Numbered from the stretch's first letter, positions 25,956 through 37,151 are shown. The stretch is 58,451 nt of DNA from Rhodocyclaceae bacterium (GCA_028714035.1 JAQTNA010000026.1:1-58451), one strand, 5' to 3'. Translations and numbers: made by a program. The notes: generated from the sequence alone by a model not told the origin.

Positions 25956-26228
25956 GCTTGCATGCCGTAGGGATGGTCTGTCCAGGGTTTGGCGCATTCC
26001 TTTTTCATGGCATTCTAGCGCCATTGGCCGTGCCTGTTGGTCGCGGGTCATGCGAAAGGGGTTTCTTCATTCCGGCCGGCAATTGATTGCGGGTCCGTGC
26101 CACCCGCTGGATCGTTCGTCACCCCCCTTGCCTACCGGCGGAAAATCTTTGCCCGCCGAATACGGCCAAGGCTATGATTGCCCGAAGTCCACGCTTCGTG
26201 CTTCTTGCCGTGCAGATGCCATCGTCTC

Positions 26229-28415
26229 ATGTCGCGCCCCTCTTCCCGGATGCTTCCTTCCTTTAGCCCAAGCCTGCGTGCCCTCTGGTTGGTGCTGGGA
26301 CTGGCATTGCTGGCAATCTCCGGCCTCATCGCCTTCGATCTGGTCCGTGGCTACCGGGAAGTCCTGCTGCACGAGCGCGACCACCTCGTGCACCAGACCA
26401 CCATCGTCGAGGCCACCCTGAGCGGGCGCCTCGAAACGACCAGCAATGGCCTGAAAGCCCTGCGTGATGAACTGCCTGGACTCCTGGCGCAACCGAACGG
26501 GGTGAAGGCGGTCAACCGGCAGATGGAGCTCATGGCCGTCGCCATGGCGGGCATCCGTACCTTCGCCCTGATCAACCCACGGGGAGAACTCATCGCCAGC
26601 AACCGCCCCGAGCTGATCGGGACCAACTTCCGGGGCACGGAGCGGTATGAGACGATACGGCGGGATCACGATCCTTCCAAGCTCTACGTGACGGCGCCGT
26701 TCAAGACGCCCCTGGGGAATTTCACCATCGGTCTCGCCAGGGCGCTCAATGGCCGGGCCGGAGACTTCAACGGCTACCTCATGGCCATCGTTGATCCGGC
26801 CTATTTCAGCGTCCTGCTGGATTCGGTCCTGTACACCGCGGACATGAATGCCGGGCTGATCCATGGCGACGGCCGGATCGTGTACCGATTGCCCAAGCCC
26901 GAGGCCGTGGCCGGCAAGGATCTGAGCACCGATCCGTCCGCACTGTTCCTGCGCCATGCGCAGAGCCGCCAGTTCGCCAACGTCTACGTGGGTCTGGCGA
27001 TCGCCAGTGGCGAGCAACGCCTTGTGGCCTTTCGCAACGTTCGGCCTGCCTCGGTGCCGTCGGACAAGCCCCTGGTGGTGAGTGCCAGCCGCAGCCTGTC
27101 CGCGATTTACGCCCCCTGGCTTCGGGAAGCCTACATCAAGGGTAGCCTGTTCGGTGCGATGGCCCTGATTTCCATCCTGGGTTTGCTGGCCTACCAGCGG
27201 CGTGCGTTGGCCTATGCGGACCTGCAAGCCATGCAGGATGCGGAACGTCAGCGCTCGGAAGGAGAACTGCGCGAGAGCGCGGAACGCTTCCGCATGTTCA
27301 TGGACAACAGCCCCACGATCACCTGGATCAAGGATGATGAGGGACGGCACGTATATCTGAGTCGAACCTATGAGCAGCGCTTCGGCGTCCGGCTCGAAGA
27401 CTGGCGCGGCAAGACGGACCTGGAAGTCTGGCCCGAGCCCATCGCCCGAAAATTCCGCCAGAACGATCTGGTGGTGCTGGCTGCGGACAAGAGCATGGTC
27501 ATTGTGGAGGAAACCAGGGAAGCCGATGGCCGTACCGTCTATTGGCTGAATTCCAAGTTCCCGTTCCGCGACGCGGCCGGCCATCGCTACGTGGCGGGCA
27601 TCGGGCTGGACGTCACCGAGAGCCGGGAGCAGGAGGCCGCCCTGCGTTCCCATCGGGACAGGCTGGTGGAAGCATTGGCCGCCGAACAGCGCCTGAGGGA
27701 CGAGCAGGTTCGCTTCATTGACACCATCAGCCACGAATACCGGACGCCGCTCTCCGTGGTCAAGACCAACCTGGATATCCTCCACGCTCGACAGTCCATT
27801 GAGGACCGGCGATACGCCGTCATGGACGGCGCCCTCCGGCGCCTGAGCGAAATCTTCAGCAATGCCCTGCACGCAAGCCGTCTGGGCCGGCCGCCGCCAC
27901 CCCGTTTCGCCCCCCTGGACCTCGAGGCCCTGACGATCGAGGCCCTGACGGAATTTCGCCAGGCTTCACCCGACTGCCCCATCCACAGCCTCACGATGGG
28001 GATACCGGTCATGATTCGCGGGGACGCGGAGCTGGTCAGGACAGCCCTGCGCAACGTACTGGAGAATGCGGGAAAATACCGTTTCCCCGCCACGGAGGAC
28101 GGCGTGGTCACGATGTCCCTGTCGGTGGACGGCCCCATGGCGGTGTTCGCCGTCACCAATCCCATTGATCCCTCGCAGCCTTTGCAGCGCGGCGACCTGT
28201 TCGAGCGCTATGTTCGGGGCAATACGCACTCCGGCAGGAGCGGCATGGGGCTCGGGCTCTATCTGGTTCGCCGCATTGCCCACGACCACGGCGGCGAAGC
28301 CGTCATACTCGACGGGGGGAATGACCATTTCACCCTACAGGTCCGCCTGCCCGTGGCGGCCGAGGCGGCGTCAATGTCCGATGGCGCTACCGAACCGGAG
28401 TTGCAAGAGCCATGA
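26229..28415 (+). CDS. Cache-PAS sensor histidine kinase
   Basis: About 728 residues. A transmembrane helix at about 15-40 is followed by a periplasmic double-Cache sensor region (about 45-290) and a second helix near 305-325. After a coiled coil there is a PAS domain (about 345-475, NSPTITWIKDDEGRHVYLS). The dimerisation helix ISHEYRTPLSVVKTN carries His502, and the ATPase has the N-box ENAGKYRFP and GMGLGLYLVRRIA. The start could also be ATG 26178 or 26250. The stop overlaps the response-regulator start, so they are a cognate pair. Confidence 0.88.
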   Translation: MSRPSSRMLPSFSPSLRALWLVLGLALLAISGLIAFDLVRGYREVLLHERDHLVHQTTIVEATLSGRLETTSNGLKALRDELPGLLAQPNGVKAVNRQMELMAVAMAGIRTFALINPRGELIASNRPELIGTNFRGTERYETIRRDHDPSKLYVTAPFKTPLGNFTIGLARALNGRAGDFNGYLMAIVDPAYFSVLLDSVLYTADMNAGLIHGDGRIVYRLPKPEAVAGKDLSTDPSALFLRHAQSRQFANVYVGLAIASGEQRLVAFRNVRPASVPSDKPLVVSASRSLSAIYAPWLREAYIKGSLFGAMALISILGLLAYQRRALAYADLQAMQDAERQRSEGELRESAERFRMFMDNSPTITWIKDDEGRHVYLSRTYEQRFGVRLEDWRGKTDLEVWPEPIARKFRQNDLVVLAADKSMVIVEETREADGRTVYWLNSKFPFRDAAGHRYVAGIGLDVTESREQEAALRSHRDRLVEALAAEQRLRDEQVRFIDTISHEYRTPLSVVKTNLDILHARQSIEDRRYAVMDGALRRLSEIFSNALHASRLGRPPPPRFAPLDLEALTIEALTEFRQASPDCPIHSLTMGIPVMIRGDAELVRTALRNVLENAGKYRFPATEDGVVTMSLSVDGPMAVFAVTNPIDPSQPLQRGDLFERYVRGNTHSGRSGMGLGLYLVRRIAHDHGGEAVILDGGNDHFTLQVRLPVAAEAASMSDGATEPELQEP

Positions 28416-29143
28416 TGAATGATTTCATGCCCGTTCTGCTGGTGGAGGACGACGGCGACCTGCGTGAGGCGCTGGGCGAATACCTGGCGATACACGGCTG
28501 CGCCGTGACCGGCGTCGGCTGCGGCATGGAGTTCTACAAGGCCCTGGCGAGCGGAACCCGGTTTCACGTCGCCATCATTGATCTGGGCCTGCCGGACCAG
28601 AACGGCCACGTCCTGGCGGAATACGCCCGCAACAACACCCCCATGTCGGTCGTCATCATCACCGCCAACGACACCCTCGCCAACCGGGTCCAGACCTATG
28701 GCACGGGCGCCGACCTGTTCATCGCCAAGCCCATAGACAGCAGCGAGTTGCTGGCCGCGGTCCGGGCCATGGACGGACGCTTCCGGGAGCGAACGAGTGC
28801 CTCCGAAGCGTCCGACGGGCGATCCGGGGCTTCGATCCGGGACTTCTGGCAACTGGACGAGGCGAGGCGCCGCCTGCTTCCTCCCAACGCCCGTCCCATT
28901 GAGCTGAATCCCCACGAAGCCCTGGTGTGCGAAGTCTTCCGGGAAGCCGGCCCGACCGACGTGGATCGGCGTCTCCTGGTGGAGCGATTGTTCGGCCGGA
29001 ACGACGGTTCGGCGCAAAGGGCGCTGGACAACGTGATGCGCCGCTTGCGCCAGAAAATCACCGAGAACACCGGCGCTCCGGCGCCCATCCTCACCGCCTA
29101 TGGCATCGGCTACCGGTTCAGCGAACCGCTGAGAAGCCCGTAA
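28412..29143 (+). CDS. Response regulator with winged-helix output
   Basis: A 243-residue regulator. The receiver domain (1-120) has the acidic pair EDD at 12-14, phospho-Asp57 (VAIIDLGLPDQNG) and the Lys of FIAKP. A linker is followed by an OmpR-like DNA-binding domain (about 165-240) with LTAYGIGYRF at its end. It overlaps the kinase gene by four bases. Target genes are not evident from the sequence. Confidence 0.9.
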   Translation: MMNDFMPVLLVEDDGDLREALGEYLAIHGCAVTGVGCGMEFYKALASGTRFHVAIIDLGLPDQNGHVLAEYARNNTPMSVVIITANDTLANRVQTYGTGADLFIAKPIDSSELLAAVRAMDGRFRERTSASEASDGRSGASIRDFWQLDEARRRLLPPNARPIELNPHEALVCEVFREAGPTDVDRRLLVERLFGRNDGSAQRALDNVMRRLRQKITENTGAPAPILTAYGIGYRFSEPLRSP

Positions 29144-29252
29144 GCCCCTCCGCCACCGCTTGCGGTGGTTCTGCCGCGCGCCAGAATTCGCCATATTTGA
29201 GCGGAAATCGAGGGTTGCCCCGATGGAACCCTGGCGCTAACGTTGCCGCGTT

Positions 29253-29600
29253 ATGACAATCTGCGGTCGTGCGCCCCCGGCTCGGAGAGCGCCCGCGACG
29301 GAGGGGGCTGAGGGTGCCATCGTGTTCCAGGAGCTAAACAGGCTTATCGCCGTAAACGGCTACCTTCCCCATGGCTACTGCATAAGCTGGTCGGAGCCGC
29401 TGCTGCGTGCCGATCCCCGCACCCGTCTTCTGCCGGTGGTGATCCTGACTTCTTCCGACGAGGATACGGACCGGATGCGCAGCTACGAGAACGGCGCCAA
29501 CAGTTTTGTCAGGAAACCCCTCGACTTCTCGGAATTCGCCGAGACGGTGGCCAGGTTGGGCATTTACTGGCTGGCGACCAACCGGCCGCCGCATGGATGA
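29253..29600 (+). pseudogene. Truncated response-regulator receiver remnant
   Basis: Only the second half of a receiver domain is recognisable ([26 protein letters not shown], then [22 protein letters not shown], ending LATNRPP). This is the Rcp1-type receiver tail. The first half with the phospho-acceptor Asp is replaced by unrelated sequence from 29253 to about 29390. It overlaps the next kinase start. It is likely a decayed gene, although a phosphorylation-independent small protein cannot be excluded. Confidence 0.6.
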
Positions 29601-31623
29601 CGAAGTTGCGATGACGCGCCCCCTGAGAATCCTCGTCATCGAGGACTTCCGTGCCGATTTCCTGCTGATCGAGAGGCAGATTATGGTCCATGGCATCGAA
29701 GCCGAGTGCCGGTGCGTCCGGGGTGAGGCCGAACTGGATGCCGCGCTGGCCGAGGACTGGGATGTGGTGCTGGCCGACTATTCCGTGCCGGGCATGGACT
29801 TCTGGAGCACCCTGCAAGGTATTCGGGAGCGCCGCCCCGATTCTCCGGTGATCCTGGTGTCGGGCACCGTGGGCGAGGAAACCGCGGTCGAGCTGTCGCG
29901 TCTGGGCCTGGCGGATTTCGTCCTGAAGGATCGCCTGGCCCGCCTGCCGGCTGCCATCCTGCGCGCCGTCGAGGCGGCCAACGAACACCGTGCCCGACTG
30001 ATCGCGGAGTCGGCCCTGCGGGAGTCGGAAGCCAAATACCGCCTCCTGGCCGAGAATTCCGCGGACTGCATATTCTGGGTCGGTCCCGACGGGCACTTCA
30101 AGTATGCCTCTCCCGCCTGCGAAACCCTTACCGGTTATGCGGCCGACGAGTTCATGGCGGAGTCCTGCCTGGTGACCCGCATCATCCACCCCGATGACCG
30201 TGCAGCCTACAAGGCGCACGCGGCACAGCCCACCAACCTCGACGCTGAAGAGATCGAGTTCCGTGTCGTGCGCAAGGATGGCTCCGTGATCTGGGTTGCC
30301 CACCATTGCCAGCCTGTCTTCAATGAGGCCGGCGAATATCTGGGACGGAGCAGCAGCAACCGGGACGTCACGGAGCGCAAGCGGGTCGCCGAGGAACTGG
30401 AGCGGCACCGCCATCACCTGGCGGAACTGGTCGAGGTTCGCACCCAGGAACTGGCCCTGGCCAAACAGGCGGCGGAAGCGGCGAATGCGGCCAAGAGCGC
30501 CTTCCTGGCCAACATGAGCCACGAGATCAGGACACCCTTGAACGGCCTCCTGGGCATGGCTCAACTGGTTCGCCGCAGCGGCGTCACTGCCGTTCAGACC
30601 GCGCAACTGGACAAGATTGACGCTTCCGGCCAGCACCTGCTCGGCGTCATCAACGACGTCCTGGAAATGTCCAAGATCGAGGCCGGCAAGTTTGTCCTGG
30701 AAGACAGGGACTTCATGCTGGCGGACATGCTGCGCACCGTCCTGAACCTCGTGAGCGATGCGGTGACCGGCAAGGGTCTCAGGCTCGCGATGAAGGTTTC
30801 CGACCTGCCGCAGGCGCTGCGCGGCGATCCCGCCAGATTGTCCCAGGCCCTGGTGAACTACCTGGGCAACGCCCTCAAATTTACCGAGCGCGGCAGCATC
30901 ACCCTCCGAGGGCGCCTGCTGGAGGAGACGGAGGAGGGCTATCTGCTGCGTTTCGAGGTCAGCGATACGGGCATCGGCATGGATCGGGAACAGCAGCTTC
31001 GGGTGTTCGAAGCCTTCGAGCAGGCGGACATGACGACCCGGCGCAAGTACGGGGGAACCGGCCTGGGCTTGGCGATCACCCGGCGCTTCGCCCAGATGAT
31101 GGGGGGCGAAGTCGGCGCAGAAAGCGTGCCGGGCGTGGGCAGTACCTTCTGGTTAACGGCCCGACTGGGGAAGGGGCGGGAATGTATGCAGCCCGAGAAC
31201 AGTGCGCCTCGGGAAAGCTCTGAAACCATTCTGCGCCGGGAGCATCACGGCAAGCGCGTGCTGTATGCCGAGGACGACCCCATCAACCAGGAAGTGGCGA
31301 CGATGTTCCTGCGGGATGCCGGCCTCGACACGGACATCGCGCAGAACGGCGAACAGGCGCTGAAAATGGCTGCCGGGAACGACTACGCCGTGATCCTGAT
31401 GGATATGCAGATGCCGGAAATGGACGGCCTCTCGGCCACGCGCGCAATTCGCAAGATTCCCGGCCGGGAAACCACTCCGATCCTGGCACTGACTGCCAAT
31501 GCCTTTTCCGATGACCGGGCGAAATGCCTGGCCGCCGGCATGAACGGCTTCATCGCGAAACCGGTAGAGCCGGAGGCACTGTTCGATACCTTGCTGAAAT
31601 GGCTGACCATGCCGCGTGGCTAG
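29593..31623 (+). CDS. REC-PAS-HisKA-HATPase-REC hybrid kinase
   Basis: A 676-residue soluble hybrid kinase with receiver domains at both ends. The N-terminal receiver has phospho-Asp62 ([12 protein letters not shown]). The PAS domain (about 145-270) is followed by a coiled coil, the phosphorylation helix [15 protein letters not shown] with His310, the ATPase [14 protein letters not shown] and a C-terminal receiver with Asp604 ([12 protein letters not shown]). There is no membrane segment, so its input probably arrives by phosphotransfer to the first receiver. The start at ATG 29593 overlaps the receiver remnant; ATG 29611 is possible. Confidence 0.9.
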   Translation: MDDEVAMTRPLRILVIEDFRADFLLIERQIMVHGIEAECRCVRGEAELDAALAEDWDVVLADYSVPGMDFWSTLQGIRERRPDSPVILVSGTVGEETAVELSRLGLADFVLKDRLARLPAAILRAVEAANEHRARLIAESALRESEAKYRLLAENSADCIFWVGPDGHFKYASPACETLTGYAADEFMAESCLVTRIIHPDDRAAYKAHAAQPTNLDAEEIEFRVVRKDGSVIWVAHHCQPVFNEAGEYLGRSSSNRDVTERKRVAEELERHRHHLAELVEVRTQELALAKQAAEAANAAKSAFLANMSHEIRTPLNGLLGMAQLVRRSGVTAVQTAQLDKIDASGQHLLGVINDVLEMSKIEAGKFVLEDRDFMLADMLRTVLNLVSDAVTGKGLRLAMKVSDLPQALRGDPARLSQALVNYLGNALKFTERGSITLRGRLLEETEEGYLLRFEVSDTGIGMDREQQLRVFEAFEQADMTTRRKYGGTGLGLAITRRFAQMMGGEVGAESVPGVGSTFWLTARLGKGRECMQPENSAPRESSETILRREHHGKRVLYAEDDPINQEVATMFLRDAGLDTDIAQNGEQALKMAAGNDYAVILMDMQMPEMDGLSATRAIRKIPGRETTPILALTANAFSDDRAKCLAAGMNGFIAKPVEPEALFDTLLKWLTMPRG

Positions 31624-31690
31624 GGCCTGTCCGGGCTCCGCAACGCGTCTTGTTGCCGCCGGCGCGGGGTGTGTCCGCAGACGACAGGGC

Positions 31691-31718
31691 AAAAAAACGG
31701 GCACCCGCGGGTGCCCGT
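31691..31718 (-). terminator. Terminator downstream of sodB
   Basis: A perfect hairpin (ACGGGCACCCG with CGGGTGCCCGT) is followed on the minus strand by TTTTTT. It also lies after the hybrid kinase on the plus strand but lacks a U tract in that direction. Confidence 0.85.
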
Positions 31719-31759
31719 CTGGTCTGCGCCTTGGCCCTGCCAGGTAAGCGACTTCCCTT

Positions 31760-32344
31760 TTAGGCGAAGTTGGCTTCGGCGAAGGACCAGTTGGCCAGGT
31801 TGTTCAGGAAGGTCTCGACGAACTTGGGACGCAGGTTGCGGTAGTCAATGTAGTAGGCGTGTTCCCACACATCCACGCAGAGCAGGGCGCGGTCAGCGGT
31901 GGTCAGCGGCGTGCCGGCCGCGCCCATGTTCACGATATCCACGGAACCGTCCGCCTTCTTCACCAGCCAGGTCCAGCCGGAACCGAAGTTGCCCACGGCG
32001 GACGCCTGGAAGGCCTTCTTGAAGTCATCGAAGGAACCCCACTTGGCGTTGATCGCCGTCGCCAGGGCGCCGGAGGGCGCGCCGCCACCGTTGGGAGTCA
32101 GACAGTTCCAGAAGAAGGTATGGTTCCACACCTGGGCGGCGTTGTTGTAGATGCCGCCGGCGGGAGCCTTCTTGACGATCGCTTCCAGGTCCAGGGCTTC
32201 GTATTCCGTGCCCTTGATCAGGTTGTTCAGGTTGACCACGTAGGCATTGTGGTGCTTGCCGTGGTGGTATTCCAGGGTTTCCTTCGACATGTGGGGCGCC
32301 AGGGCGTCAATGGCGAAGGGCAGTTGGGGCAGCGCGTGTTCCAT
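31760..32344 (-). CDS. sodB: Iron superoxide dismutase
   Basis: A 194-residue Fe/Mn superoxide dismutase. Metal ligands are seen in [10 protein letters not shown] (His27), NHTFFWNCL and [24 protein letters not shown] and the segment [10 protein letters not shown] favour the iron type. It detoxifies superoxide in the cytoplasm. It is a single-gene unit with its own terminator. Confidence 0.96.
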   Translation of the reverse strand: MEHALPQLPFAIDALAPHMSKETLEYHHGKHHNAYVVNLNNLIKGTEYEALDLEAIVKKAPAGGIYNNAAQVWNHTFFWNCLTPNGGGAPSGALATAINAKWGSFDDFKKAFQASAVGNFGSGWTWLVKKADGSVDIVNMGAAGTPLTTADRALLCVDVWEHAYYIDYRNLRPKFVETFLNNLANWSFAEANFA

Positions 32345-32440
32345 GAGGATTCTCCTGTTGTGGTTTCAATGCCCGACTATTTTAGTCAAACATAGGGTTA
32401 TTGACAACACATTTCGCACAATCCGATCGTCCGCAATGAA

Positions 32441-32461
32441 GAGCCCCGCGTCGCGGGGCTC
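32441..32461 (-). terminator. Terminator downstream of typA
   Basis: GAGCCCCGCG and CGCGGGGCTC pair around a single-base centre just after the typA stop; on the minus strand a short T-rich tail (TTCATT) follows. Confidence 0.7.
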
Positions 32462-32466
32462 GGGTC

Positions 32467-34314
32467 TTACTTGTTCGCCGCCGAGAAGGCGCGCTTCCTT
32501 TCGATTTCCGTCAGGTGGCGCTTCCGGATGCGGATGGTCTTGGGCGTGATCTCCACCAGTTCGTCATCGGAGATGAATTCGATGGCGGACTCCAGGGTGA
32601 GCTGGATGGCGGGAACCAGGCGCACGGCTTCGTCGGTGCCGGAGGCGCGCACGTTGGTGAGCTGCTTGCCCTTGACCGGGTTCACCACCAGGTCGTTCTC
32701 CCGGCTGTGGATGCCGATGATCATGCCCTCGTAGAGTTTGTCGCCGGGGGTGGCGAACATGCGGCCGCGATCCTGAAGCTTCCACAGGGCGTAGGCCACG
32801 GCCTCGCCGTTTTCCTGGGAGATCAGCACGCCGTTCCGCCGGTCACCGACGCCGCCTTCCTTCACCGGGGCGTAGTCGTCGAAGACGTGGCTCATGAGGC
32901 CCGTGCCGCGGGTCATGTTCATGAATTCGCCCTGGAAGCCGATCAGGCCGCGGGCCGGGATGTGGTATTCGATGCGGGTGCGGCCACGGCCGTCCGGCAC
33001 CATGTCCAGCAGTTCGCCCTTGCGCAGGCCCAGGGATTCCATGACGGCGCCCTGGTTGCCTTCTTCCACGTCCACCGTGAGATTCTCGAAGGGCTCGCAT
33101 TGCACGCCGGCGATGGTCTTCATCACCACCCGCGGGCGGCCCACGGCCAACTCGAAGCCTTCCCGGCGCATGTTCTCCAGCAGGATGGAGAGGTGCAGTT
33201 CGCCCCGGCCGGAAACGTCGAAGATGTCCGGTTCGGGGGTGTCTTCCACCTTCAGCGCCATGTTGGTCAGCAGTTCCTTGTGCAGCCGGTCGCGGATCTG
33301 GCGGCTGGTGACGAACTTGCCTTCCGTGCCGGCCAGAGGCGAGGTATTCACCATGAACTGCATGGAGAGGGTCGGCTCGTCAATCTTCAGGAGCGGCAGG
33401 GCCTCGGGCTGGTCCGGATCGGCGATGGTGGCGCCCAGCACCAGATCCTCGATGCCGGTGATCTGCACGATGTCGCCCGCCAGGCCCTCTTCCAGGGGAA
33501 TCTTGTCCAGCCCCTTGTAGCCGAAGACCTGGCCCACCTTGGCCTTGACCGGGCTGCGCTCATGGGCGGCCATCTCTTCCGGCGTGCCGTAGAGCACCAG
33601 CACCTGCTGGCCGGTCCGGACCTTGCCGCGGGTGATGCGGCCGATGCCGATGCGGCCCACGTAGGAGGAGTAATCCAGGGCGGAGATTTGCAGTTGCAGC
33701 GGGTCTTCCACCGGACCGGCTTCGGGCGGTGCCACGTGCTTCAGCACGGTATCGAACAGGGGACGCATGGTCTCCCGCGGCTCGTCCAGTTCCATGCAGG
33801 CCCAGCCGTTCAGGGCGGAGGCATAGACCACGGGGAAATCCAGTTGCTCGTCGGTGGCGCCCAGCTTGTCGAAGAGATCGAAGGTCAGGTTGACCGCGTT
33901 GTGCGGATCGGCGCCGTCCCGGTCCACCTTGTTAACCACGACGATGGGCTTGAGACCCAGGGCCAGGGCCTTCTTGGTGACGAAGCGGGTTTGCGGCATC
34001 GGGCCTTCCACGGCGTCCACCAGCAGCAGCACGCCGTTGACCATGCCCAGCACCCGTTCCACTTCGCCGCCGAAGTCGGCGTGGCCGGGGGTGTCCACGA
34101 TGTTGATGTGCACGCCTTCGTACTCGACGGAGGTGTTCTTGGACAGGATGGTGATGCCCCGTTCCTTTTCCAGGTCGTTCGAGTCCATGACCCGTTCGGC
34201 GATGTGCTGGTAGGCGGCGAAGGTGCCGGACTGGCGGAGAAGTTGGTCCACCAGCGTGGTCTTGCCGTGGTCCACGTGGGCGATGATGGCGATGTTACGG
34301 ATGGGGCGGGACAT
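32467..34314 (-). CDS. typA: Ribosome-associated GTPase TypA/BipA
   Basis: A 615-residue translational GTPase. G-motifs are [29 protein letters not shown] and VNKVDRDGA. Domain II, an EF-G-like domain ([20 protein letters not shown]) and the BipA-specific C-terminus ([20 protein letters not shown]) follow. It acts in ribosome assembly and stress adaptation. ATG 34314 begins [11 protein letters not shown]; an extension to 34353 would cover the promoter. Confidence 0.97.
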   Translation of the reverse strand: MSRPIRNIAIIAHVDHGKTTLVDQLLRQSGTFAAYQHIAERVMDSNDLEKERGITILSKNTSVEYEGVHINIVDTPGHADFGGEVERVLGMVNGVLLLVDAVEGPMPQTRFVTKKALALGLKPIVVVNKVDRDGADPHNAVNLTFDLFDKLGATDEQLDFPVVYASALNGWACMELDEPRETMRPLFDTVLKHVAPPEAGPVEDPLQLQISALDYSSYVGRIGIGRITRGKVRTGQQVLVLYGTPEEMAAHERSPVKAKVGQVFGYKGLDKIPLEEGLAGDIVQITGIEDLVLGATIADPDQPEALPLLKIDEPTLSMQFMVNTSPLAGTEGKFVTSRQIRDRLHKELLTNMALKVEDTPEPDIFDVSGRGELHLSILLENMRREGFELAVGRPRVVMKTIAGVQCEPFENLTVDVEEGNQGAVMESLGLRKGELLDMVPDGRGRTRIEYHIPARGLIGFQGEFMNMTRGTGLMSHVFDDYAPVKEGGVGDRRNGVLISQENGEAVAYALWKLQDRGRMFATPGDKLYEGMIIGIHSRENDLVVNPVKGKQLTNVRASGTDEAVRLVPAIQLTLESAIEFISDDELVEITPKTIRIRKRHLTEIERKRAFSAANK

Positions 34315-34445
34315 GTGGGTGTGCTGCACAAAAGGGGGCGCGCATTGTATCACGATCCGGCTCCCATGATAGAATCGGCCGCTTCGCAGGCCTTCTCCGG
34401 GGTTCCGGAATGGCCATTCATCCCCTTGAATATTCTGACATTTAT

Positions 34446-35198
34446 ATGCTCGCAGTGATCGGGGGCACCGGCCTCACCCAACTCTCCAACCTGGAAGTCC
34501 TGCGGCGTCAGGTGGTGCGTACGCCCTACGGCGAGCCCTCAGGTGCCATTACCTTCGGACGCATCGGCCCGGTGGACGTCCTGTTCCTGGCGCGCCACGG
34601 CTACGGCCATACCATCCCGCCCCACATGGTGAATTACCGCGCCAATATCTGGGCGCTGCGGGAGATGGGCGGCACCAGTGTCGTTTCCGTCGCCACGGTG
34701 GGCGGCATCCGGGCGGGCCTCGGGCCGGGTACCCTGGTCGTGCCGCACCAGATCATTGATTACACCTGGGGCAGGCGGGCGACCTTTCACGAGTCCACCG
34801 ACCGGCCCGTGGTGCACATTGATTTCACCGAGCCCTACGACCTGGATACCCGGCGCCGGCTGCTGGATGCGGGGCTCCTGGCGGACGTGGACCTGGTGGA
34901 TGGCGCCGTGTATGCCGCGACCCAGGGGCCGCGCCTGGAGACCGCCGCGGAGATCAACCGCCTGGAGCGGGATGGGGCGGACATCGTGGGCATGACCGGC
35001 ATGCCGGAGGCCGCCCTGGCGCGCGAGCTGGGGCTGCCCTACGCGGCGCTGGCCGTGGTGTCCAACTACGCCGCAGGGCGCGGCGACAGCCTGCACCACA
35101 TCGAGTTTTCCGCCCTGGAGGCCGTATCCCATGACGCCATGGGCAAGGTGAAGAAGATCATCGAGCAGGTGTGCATGGGCTGCGAGTCGAGAGCGTGA
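34446..35198 (+). CDS. S-methyl-5'-thioinosine/-adenosine phosphorylase
   Basis: A 250-residue purine-nucleoside phosphorylase-family enzyme. It begins MLAVIGGTGL, with phosphate-binding RHGYGHTIPPHMVNYRANIWAL and the substrate region GMTGMPEAALARELGLPYAAL. The family includes MTAP and the proteobacterial methylthioinosine phosphorylases, which cannot be separated here. Recycles methylthio-nucleosides made during polyamine synthesis. An in-frame ATG at 34410 is an alternative start. It is divergent from typA with a shared 130-bp upstream region. Confidence 0.9.
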   Translation: MLAVIGGTGLTQLSNLEVLRRQVVRTPYGEPSGAITFGRIGPVDVLFLARHGYGHTIPPHMVNYRANIWALREMGGTSVVSVATVGGIRAGLGPGTLVVPHQIIDYTWGRRATFHESTDRPVVHIDFTEPYDLDTRRRLLDAGLLADVDLVDGAVYAATQGPRLETAAEINRLERDGADIVGMTGMPEAALARELGLPYAALAVVSNYAAGRGDSLHHIEFSALEAVSHDAMGKVKKIIEQVCMGCESRA

Positions 35199-35201
35199 AT
35201 C

Positions 35202-35257
35202 TGTAGGTCGGGATTCATCCCGACAAGGCATGATGTCGGGTTGAAACCCGGCCTACA
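35202..35257. repeat. REP-like palindromic element
   Basis: TGTAGGTCGGGATTCATCCCGACA followed after 8 bases by TGTCGGGTTGAAACCCGGCCTACA: each half forms a small hairpin and the outer arms TGTAGG/CCTACA pair. A related copy lies at 44970-45031. Located between the phosphorylase and def. Confidence 0.85.
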
Positions 35258-35281
35258 GGCTGGCGCGGAAGGGGGGGGGCG

Positions 35282-35812
35282 ATGGTTCGTGAAATCCTCA
35301 GGATGGGCGACGCGCGGCTTCTTCGGAAGGCGGAGCCGGTCTCGGCCTTCGGCACGCGGGAACTGCGTGAGCTGGTGCGGGACATGATGGAAACCATGGC
35401 CGCCGCCGGCGGGGTGGGTCTGGCGGCACCCCAGATCGGTGTCTCGCTGCAAGTCGTGATCTTCGGTTTCGACAAGAGCGAGCGCTATCCCCAGGCCGAG
35501 GCCGTGCCCTTCACCATCTTGTGCAACCCGGTCCTGACCCCCCTGGGGGATGCGACGGAGGCGGGCTGGGAGGGCTGCCTGTCCCTGCCCGGGCTGCGCG
35601 GCCTGGTGCCGCGCCACCGGCGCCTCGCCTATGCCGGCTTCGACCCCGACGGCCGTCTCCTGGAACGGGAGGCGGAGGGCTTTCATGCCCGGGTCGTCCA
35701 GCATGAATGCGACCACTTGTGGGGCATCCTCTACCCCATGCGCATGGCCGACATGAGCCGCTTCGGCTTCACGGAGGAACTCTTGCCCGGCAGTCCGGGC
35801 GTGGAAGAGTGA
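35282..35812 (+). CDS. def: Peptide deformylase
   Basis: A 176-residue deformylase with the three family motifs [18 protein letters not shown] and HECDHL (Cys and both His as metal ligands, Glu catalytic). It removes the formyl group from new N-termini. No fmt gene follows, so it is probably a second, stand-alone copy. The C-terminus is slightly longer than minimal enzymes. Confidence 0.95.
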   Translation: MVREILRMGDARLLRKAEPVSAFGTRELRELVRDMMETMAAAGGVGLAAPQIGVSLQVVIFGFDKSERYPQAEAVPFTILCNPVLTPLGDATEAGWEGCLSLPGLRGLVPRHRRLAYAGFDPDGRLLEREAEGFHARVVQHECDHLWGILYPMRMADMSRFGFTEELLPGSPGVEE

Positions 35813-35974
35813 GCCCTGAACCACCCGAGACCGCAGCCTTCGGGAAATTCTGAAAGCCGGATCGCTACAGTTTGCGCGAGCGGCGTGGCCCCGGGCTTGT
35901 GGCGGTGGCCGAATGGATGCAGAATCGTTTCCGAATGGGAATTGCCCAATTCTCGCCATCGGTAAGGAAGTGTC

Positions 35975-37117
35975 ATGGATACGAAGATCCAGCAGGACGC
36001 AACACCCGACTCCCGGCCGGCCGAAAAGCCCGCGCCCGCTCTCAGTACCACTCCCGCTCGCAGCCGTGTTTCCCGCACCCGGCGCACATCGGCCGGCGAC
36101 ATCGGTCCCACCGACAGCGTCGAGCACGTGGAGGAGTTCGCCGTGGAGGAAGCCATCTCTGCGGCGCGGGAAGCCCGGCTCAATGCCATGAAAGACGTTT
36201 TGACCGGCGTGTCGCCGGAAGAAGCGACCCTGTTGCTGAAGGGGCTGCTCAAGCAGCAGAGGCCCCTGATCAAGCCCGCGACCAGCCCCGACGAGGAACT
36301 GTCCCCGGATTGGCGTACGGGGGGCTACCCCTACAAGAACCTGATGTCCCGGGGCAACTACGAGCGGCAGAAATACCGCCTTCAGGTGGAATTGTTGAAG
36401 CTTCAGGCCTGGGTCAAGGAGACCGGCCAGAAGGTGGTGATCCTGTTCGAGGGCCGGGACGCGGCGGGCAAGGGCGGTACCATCAAGCGCTTCATGGAGC
36501 ACCTGAATCCGCGGGGAGCGCGGGTGGTGGCCCTGGAAAAGCCCAGCGAGATCGAGCGCGGCCAGTGGTATTTCCAGCGCTACGTGCAGCATCTGCCCAC
36601 CGCCGGCGAGATCGTGCTGTTTGACCGTTCCTGGTACAACCGGGCCGGCGTCGAGAGGGTGATGGGCTTCTGCACCGACAAGGAATACCAGGAGTTCATG
36701 CGCCAGGCGCCGGAATTCGAGCGCATGATGGTCAGGAACAACATCCACCTGATCAAGTTCTGGTTCTCGGTGAGCCGGAAGGCCCAGCGCCAGCGCTTCA
36801 AGGAGAGGAAGGTCCACCCCCTCAAACAGTGGAAACTGAGTCCGATTGACCTTGCCTCCCTGGATAAATGGGACGACTACACCACGGCCAAGGAGGCGAT
36901 GTTCTTCTATACGGATACGGCGGATTCGCCCTGGACCGTGATCAAGTCCGACTGCAAGAAGCGGGCGCGCCTGAACGCCCTGCGTTACATCCTGCATCGC
37001 CTGCCCTACGACAGGAAGGACAACGACCGGATCGGCCCGCTGGACCCCATGATCGTCGGCCGCGCCAACGTGGTGTACGAGCGGGGCGAGAAGAAGGTGG
37101 GCGTGCCGCTGATCTAG
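35975..37117 (+). CDS. ppk2: Polyphosphate kinase 2
   Basis: A 380-residue PPK2 with a Walker A motif (EGRDAAGKGGTIKRF), Walker B (VLFDRSWYNRAGVERVMGF) and the lid region (NNIHLIKFWFSVSRKAQRQRF). The 110-residue N-terminal extension is low-complexity and charged. It moves phosphate between polyphosphate and nucleotides; the length fits class I, which prefers nucleoside diphosphates. It stands alone and ends at a bidirectional terminator. Confidence 0.94.
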   Translation: MDTKIQQDATPDSRPAEKPAPALSTTPARSRVSRTRRTSAGDIGPTDSVEHVEEFAVEEAISAAREARLNAMKDVLTGVSPEEATLLLKGLLKQQRPLIKPATSPDEELSPDWRTGGYPYKNLMSRGNYERQKYRLQVELLKLQAWVKETGQKVVILFEGRDAAGKGGTIKRFMEHLNPRGARVVALEKPSEIERGQWYFQRYVQHLPTAGEIVLFDRSWYNRAGVERVMGFCTDKEYQEFMRQAPEFERMMVRNNIHLIKFWFSVSRKAQRQRFKERKVHPLKQWKLSPIDLASLDKWDDYTTAKEAMFFYTDTADSPWTVIKSDCKKRARLNALRYILHRLPYDRKDNDRIGPLDPMIVGRANVVYERGEKKVGVPLI

Positions 37118-37151
37118 GTCTTTGCGGCCCGCGCGCGCGGTCTCCGGAAAT

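Noticed and set aside
32515-34458. A 647-codon plus-strand open frame opposite typA
   Set aside because: It is the antisense of a highly conserved GTPase and has no domain of its own.
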